From the NCBI GenBank assembly GCA_031254075.1, contig JAIRVD010000136.1, forward strand, positions 1-10,374: a DNA stretch of 10,374 nt, written 5' to 3'. The notes under the pieces are model-generated. The model was not told where the DNA came from. It saw only the letters and a program-made list of their open reading frames with translations, and did no database searches. Position numbers and translations under genes: made by a program. Below are positions 6,879 to 10,374 of the stretch, in pieces; the stretch's first letter is position 1; every line of letters begins with the position of its first letter. This DNA comes from Clostridiales bacterium. Lineage in GTDB: Bacteria > Bacillota > Clostridia > Lachnospirales > WQUN01.

Positions 6879-8248
6879 AACTGCTGAAAAACTCGCGCCA
6901 CACAATTGAAATAATCGACGTCACAGAAAAAGGCTTCGGAGTAGGGGAGATTGACGGCTTTGTGGTTTTCATCGACGGTGCGTTGCCCGGCGATGTTATC
7001 GACACGCTTATAATTAAAATAAAAAAAAAATACGCCTACGGAAAAATTATTCAAATTAAAACGCCGTCGGCGTTTCGAATAAAAAGCAACTGTCCCGTTT
7101 CGCACAGTTGCGGCGGTTGCCAATGGCAGCACTGCGAGTATGAAGCGCAGTTGAAATTCAAAAAGCAAATCGTAAAAAGCGCGTTGGAAAAAATCGGCGG
7201 GTTAATCGACCCTCCTGTTTTTGATGTTATCGGAACGAATAAGCCCGCGCGATATCGCAATAAAGCGGTTTTTCCAATTGTTCCCGCAAAAAATACAGAC
7301 GGCTTCGCAATAGGAATGTTCGCTGCGCGAAGTCATCGCATTGTGCAAGTTTCCGACTGCGCAATTCAACACGAGGCGCATATCGAAATTCTTTCCGCTG
7401 TAAAGACACATATGCGCCGCCACAAAATCACCGCATACGACGAAACAACCCACAAAGGAATAATGCGCCATACAGTAGTAAGAACAAGTTTCGAGACGGG
7501 CGAAATCATGGTCGTTCTCGTGGCAAACGGGAAAATTCCGAAAAGGGCAGAACTAACCGCCGCGCTGGTCGAGCTTGGTGCTTCGACTGTTCTTGTAAAT
7601 AAAAATACAATGAAAAACAACACAATTATGAGTGACGAATTCCAAATTCTGCATGGCGAGGGTTTCATTCGCGAAAAAATCGGCGAAGTCGAATATCAAC
7701 TTTCCGCCCCATCGTTTTTTCAAATTAATCCCGTGCAAACGAAAATTTTATATGAAACGGCAATTGCACAAGCGGAACTCGACGGCTCACAAATCGTAAT
7801 CGACGCACATGCGGGCGTCGGCGGTGTGGCACTTTTTACCGCGAAACACGCGAAAGGCGCAAAAAAAATAATCGGCGTTGACATCGTGCAATCGGCTGTG
7901 TACGACGCACAAAAAAATTCCGCGCTGAATGGAATCGAAAACGCGGAATTTATTTGCGGCGCGGCGGAAGAGGTTATTCCGAAATTAATGCAATCTTCCG
8001 AATCAAAACCCGACGTCGTCTTCCTCGACCCGCCGCGAAAAGGATGCGATTCCGTTTTGCTCGACGCGCTTATCGCCGCCGAAATCAAAAAAATAATCTA
8101 CATTTCCTGCGACCCCGCAACCCTAGCACGTGATATAAAGCATCTGACACAAAACGGCAGCTACAAACTCACCGCCGCACAACCCGTGGATATGTTTCCG
8201 TTTACCGGGAAAATTGAGGTATGCTGTAATTTGGGAGCTGTAAAATAA
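6875..8248 (+). CDS. rlmD: 23S rRNA (uracil-5-)-methyltransferase, RlmD/RlmCD (RumA, TrmA family)
   Basis: A SAM-dependent RNA m5U methyltransferase of 457 residues. It has an N-terminal TRAM-like RNA-binding domain (about 1-60), then four cysteines of a 4Fe-4S cluster (Cys73, Cys79, Cys82 in CPVSHSCGGCQ, and Cys162). The catalytic fold follows: FFQINPVQT at 281-289, a SAM-binding loop at 309-317, FLDPPRKGCD at 383-392, and the nucleophile Cys412 in SCDPATLARD. In Gram-positives one such enzyme (RlmCD) modifies both U747 and U1939; the exact target here cannot be read from sequence. The SAM loop is unusual: DAHAGVGG where the family commonly has DxYCGxG. The ATG at 6875 overlaps the yhaM stop (ATGA), so translation is probably coupled; an in-frame extension upstream to 6821 lies inside yhaM and is not needed. 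The gene ends with tandem TAA TAA stops. Confidence 0.93.
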   Translation: MKLLKNSRHTIEIIDVTEKGFGVGEIDGFVVFIDGALPGDVIDTLIIKIKKKYAYGKIIQIKTPSAFRIKSNCPVSHSCGGCQWQHCEYEAQLKFKKQIVKSALEKIGGLIDPPVFDVIGTNKPARYRNKAVFPIVPAKNTDGFAIGMFAARSHRIVQVSDCAIQHEAHIEILSAVKTHMRRHKITAYDETTHKGIMRHTVVRTSFETGEIMVVLVANGKIPKRAELTAALVELGASTVLVNKNTMKNNTIMSDEFQILHGEGFIREKIGEVEYQLSAPSFFQINPVQTKILYETAIAQAELDGSQIVIDAHAGVGGVALFTAKHAKGAKKIIGVDIVQSAVYDAQKNSALNGIENAEFICGAAEEVIPKLMQSSESKPDVVFLDPPRKGCDSVLLDALIAAEIKKIIYISCDPATLARDIKHLTQNGSYKLTAAQPVDMFPFTGKIEVCCNLGAVK

Positions 8249-8375
8249 TAACTTGCAATAATTTCAAGCGAAGGAAAAACCGGATTATCTTTCATCAATC
8301 TCATCTCCTGATTTCATAATACAGCAGCGGAAAAATTTTTACTTGACAGATAGTGCTTTTAAAAAGGATGAAAAC
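8249..8375. other. Intergenic gap between rlmD and addB
   Basis: This 127-base, AT-rich gap begins with a second in-frame TAA after rlmD. CTTG…CAAG near 8252-8268 gives only a 4 bp stem, so no convincing terminator is seen. CATAAT at 8315-8320 resembles a -10 element but lacks a good -35. TTGACA at 8343-8348 is a perfect -35 hexamer, yet a -10 at normal spacing would overlap the addB ribosome site. The gap therefore gives no clear promoter, and addB may be read through from rlmD. Confidence 0.4.
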
Positions 8376-10374
8376 ATGGTTCAATTTATTCTCGGCTGTT
8401 CGGGTTCGGGCAAAACATCATATATATTGGAAGAAATCCGTGAGAAAATTTCAGCGGGCGGGAATGCGCCGCTGTATTATCTTGTGCCGGAGCAGTTTTC
8501 GTTGCAATCGGAAAAACTTTTGCTTGATGGCACGCGGCAGGCGGTAACGCAGGTGCAGGTGCTGAGTTTTAACCGATTGGCGCATCGTTTGTTTTCGATG
8601 CTTGGTGGACCGCCCGGGCAACACGCGGATGACTTGGGCAAGCAGATGTTATTGCGCAAAGTGTTGTTTGAAGTTGAGTTGGAATATTATAAAAGTGCGT
8701 CGGATAAGCATGGTTTTATAAACGAGCTTTCTCATACGATTACGGAAATGAATCATTATCGTGTGAGCGCGGACGACTTGACCGACCGCGCGGCGCATTC
8801 GTCGCCGACGCTTGCGGCTAAACTGCGCGATACGGCTAAAATTCTCACAAAATATCGTGATGCTGTCAAAGGGCGATATTTGCTTACGGACGAAATGCCC
8901 GAGCTTCTGTGTAAAAAATTAGATGAATTTGGAAACCAACCGTTGCCGCTTTTAGACGGGGCATATTTTTGGGTGGACGAATTTACGGGATTTACGCCGC
9001 AGGAACGGCAAGTGTTGTCACATATAATAAAACGCGCGGCGAAAGTGACGTTCACGTTGACGGTGAACGATAAAATTTCTCAAGCCCCGCGCGAGACGAT
9101 GGAGAAATTAGAAATATTAACGAAGGATATTTTACCGCATATCTATATGAAGAAAAATTTGCGCCACGCAAATGCGAAGGGGCTTGCGTTTTTCGTAGAA
9201 AATTTCGGTGCGTCGCAAAAAATTTCGCAAGAACATGACGGAATTGAAATAATTTCTGCCGCAGACAGATATTCCGCGGTTTATGCCGCCGCATATAAAG
9301 TTTTGCAATTGGTAAGCGAGGGCGGTCATCGTTTTCGAGATATTGCGGTTCTTTGCGGCGACCGTTCGCAGTATGAAAAAATTTTGCAAAACGTGTTTGA
9401 CCGATTGCAGATACCGATGTTCGTTGACACGGAAACGGATATTCTTTCGCATCCGCTTACGGAAATGATTCGCGCGGCGTTGGATATCCCGGTGCGAAAT
9501 TACAGCTATGAAACGGTGTTTCGATTTTTGAAAACGCGGCTTTGCGGAATTTCACCCGATGTAGTTGATATTTTGGAAAACTACGCACTCGCAAACGGAA
9601 TAAATTCATATCGTTGGCGTTATGCGTTTCGCGAAGAATCGGCGGAAGAAGGACGTCGGCAGTTTTTGGACGCGATTTCGGTTTTTGAAAAACTTCGTGC
9701 AGACTCCGTTGATACCGTAAAAAATTATTCGCGGCTTGTGTTTGAAATGCTGTATGCGCAAAAGGTTCCCGAAACCTTGCAAGCATGGTTCGAAAAACAT
9801 ATGCGCGACGGCGACCCCGCGACGGCGCGGCTTCATGCACAAATATGGCCGAAACTTTGTGAGGTTTTCGACAAGCTGGTGGATATTCTCGGCGACGAAA
9901 AAGTTACGCTTAAAACCTTCGGGGCAACGCTCGACGCGGGGCTTGTTCAGGTTGGGCTTGGACGAATTCCGCCGACGCTTGACCAAATCGTGCTTGGCGA
10001 TATCACGCGCTCGCGCTATCCGCAAATAAAAACTATGCTCGTTCTCGGCGCGAACGACGGCGTATTTCCGAAAACACCGACGGCGGCGGGGCTTTTAACC
10101 GACTACGAACGCAGATTGCTTAAAAACTCCGCGCTGGAACTTGCGCCCGATAATTTCAAAAAAGTACATGAAACTAATTTTAATTTATATTGCGCGCTTT
10201 CGCAGCCCGGCGAAAATTTAATTTTCATTTACGCCGAAGCAGAACCAAACGGCAAGCCACTGCGCGTTTCGTCCGTGATTACGAAAATTCGAAAAATGTT
10301 TCCAAACCTTGAAACAAAGTCCGCGCCCGTTCCTGCGGAAATCGCGGCGGAAAACAGTATTTTTTTCGCGCCCG
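8376..10374 (+). CDS. addB: ATP-dependent helicase/deoxyribonuclease subunit B (AddB), 3'-truncated by the window
   Basis: About 666 codons are visible with no stop; family members run about 1100-1170, so the C-terminal part, including the nuclease domain and the iron-sulfur cysteines, lies beyond the edge. AddB pairs with AddA to resect double-strand breaks for RecA-dependent repair. Visible marks are Walker A GCSGSGKT at 7-14, LVPEQFSLQSE at 36-46, QVLSFNRLAHRL at 61-72, FWVDEFTGFTPQE at 198-210 (compare the family's DGFxxFTPQE), DIAVLCGDR at 322-330, LSHPLTEMIRAALD at 357-370, PPTLDQIVLGDITRSR at 532-547 and LVLGANDGVFP at 555-565. The ATG follows AAAGGATG (8363-8370) at 5 bases; another ATG at 8368 is out of frame. 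An addA gene would be expected directly downstream. Codon use shifts from G/T-rich at the start to more A/C-rich near the edge. Confidence 0.95.
   Translation, partial: MVQFILGCSGSGKTSYILEEIREKISAGGNAPLYYLVPEQFSLQSEKLLLDGTRQAVTQVQVLSFNRLAHRLFSMLGGPPGQHADDLGKQMLLRKVLFEVELEYYKSASDKHGFINELSHTITEMNHYRVSADDLTDRAAHSSPTLAAKLRDTAKILTKYRDAVKGRYLLTDEMPELLCKKLDEFGNQPLPLLDGAYFWVDEFTGFTPQERQVLSHIIKRAAKVTFTLTVNDKISQAPRETMEKLEILTKDILPHIYMKKNLRHANAKGLAFFVENFGASQKISQEHDGIEIISAADRYSAVYAAAYKVLQLVSEGGHRFRDIAVLCGDRSQYEKILQNVFDRLQIPMFVDTETDILSHPLTEMIRAALDIPVRNYSYETVFRFLKTRLCGISPDVVDILENYALANGINSYRWRYAFREESAEEGRRQFLDAISVFEKLRADSVDTVKNYSRLVFEMLYAQKVPETLQAWFEKHMRDGDPATARLHAQIWPKLCEVFDKLVDILGDEKVTLKTFGATLDAGLVQVGLGRIPPTLDQIVLGDITRSRYPQIKTMLVLGANDGVFPKTPTAAGLLTDYERRLLKNSALELAPDNFKKVHETNFNLYCALSQPGENLIFIYAEAEPNGKPLRVSSVITKIRKMFPNLETKSAPVPAEIAAENSIFFAP

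Noticed and set aside
8343..8371. Perfect TTGACA (8343-8348) as the -35 of an addB promoter
   Set aside because: A -10 at 16-18 bases would fall at about 8365-8372 on AAGGATGA, which is the ribosome site and not TATAAT-like; the transcript would be leaderless at the ATG.
9052..10029. Several overlapping 80-140 residue frames on both strands inside addB
   Set aside because: All are shadows of the continuous addB frame, which carries the recognisable AddB motifs; none has a ribosome site.
1..10374. CRISPR array, tRNA/rRNA, insertion sequence, toxin-antitoxin or phage defence system
   Set aside because: No regularly spaced repeats, no cloverleaf-like or rRNA sequence, no transposase and no unassigned gene large enough; the only unknown complete gene is the 104-residue protein in a metabolic operon.

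Overview
This window looks like ordinary chromosome from an anaerobic or fermentative low-GC Gram-positive bacterium (Bacillota, plausibly Clostridia or Negativicutes). The pointers are a PcrA-type helicase with the C-terminal Tudor-like tail, a YhaM-type OB/HD exonuclease, an AddB-type recombination nuclease subunit (the Gram-positive counterpart of RecBCD), a short-form Pta paired with AckA, and purine-rich GGAGG-like ribosome binding sites. No rRNA, tRNA, CRISPR array, transposase, integrase or phage gene could be seen. The genus assignment is inference only.

Layout. (1) Bases 1-71 hold the last codons of an unidentified plus-strand gene, which overlaps the pcrA start by an ATGA. (2) pcrA runs 68-2326 on the plus strand. 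(3) A 139-base gap between convergent genes contains a hairpin that can serve as a terminator in both directions. (4) A tight minus-strand cluster reads pta, ackA, a 104-residue protein of unknown function, then class II fructose-bisphosphate aldolase (transcribed from 5846 down to 2466, gaps of 18, 15 and 15 bases). (5) A compact 87-base divergent promoter region follows. (6) A yhaM-like gene and an RlmD/RlmCD-type 23S rRNA uracil-5-methyltransferase gene overlap by ATGA on the plus strand. (7) After a 127-base gap comes addB, which runs off the right edge with about 666 codons visible.

How the genes work together. The minus-strand cluster joins a glycolytic/gluconeogenic enzyme to the acetyl-CoA to acetyl phosphate to acetate route, which gives ATP by substrate-level phosphorylation. 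The small unknown protein sits inside that unit. The plus-strand genes serve nucleic acid upkeep: PcrA (repair, replication-transcription conflict), YhaM (3'-5' exonuclease), RlmD (rRNA modification) and AddB (double-strand break end processing).

The window is mostly housekeeping and I see no convincing new defence or mobile system. The most worthwhile leads are the unknown small protein embedded in the acetate/aldolase operon, the overlapping divergent promoters with an inverted repeat, and a repeated change of sense-strand GC skew from G-rich at gene starts to C-rich at gene ends.
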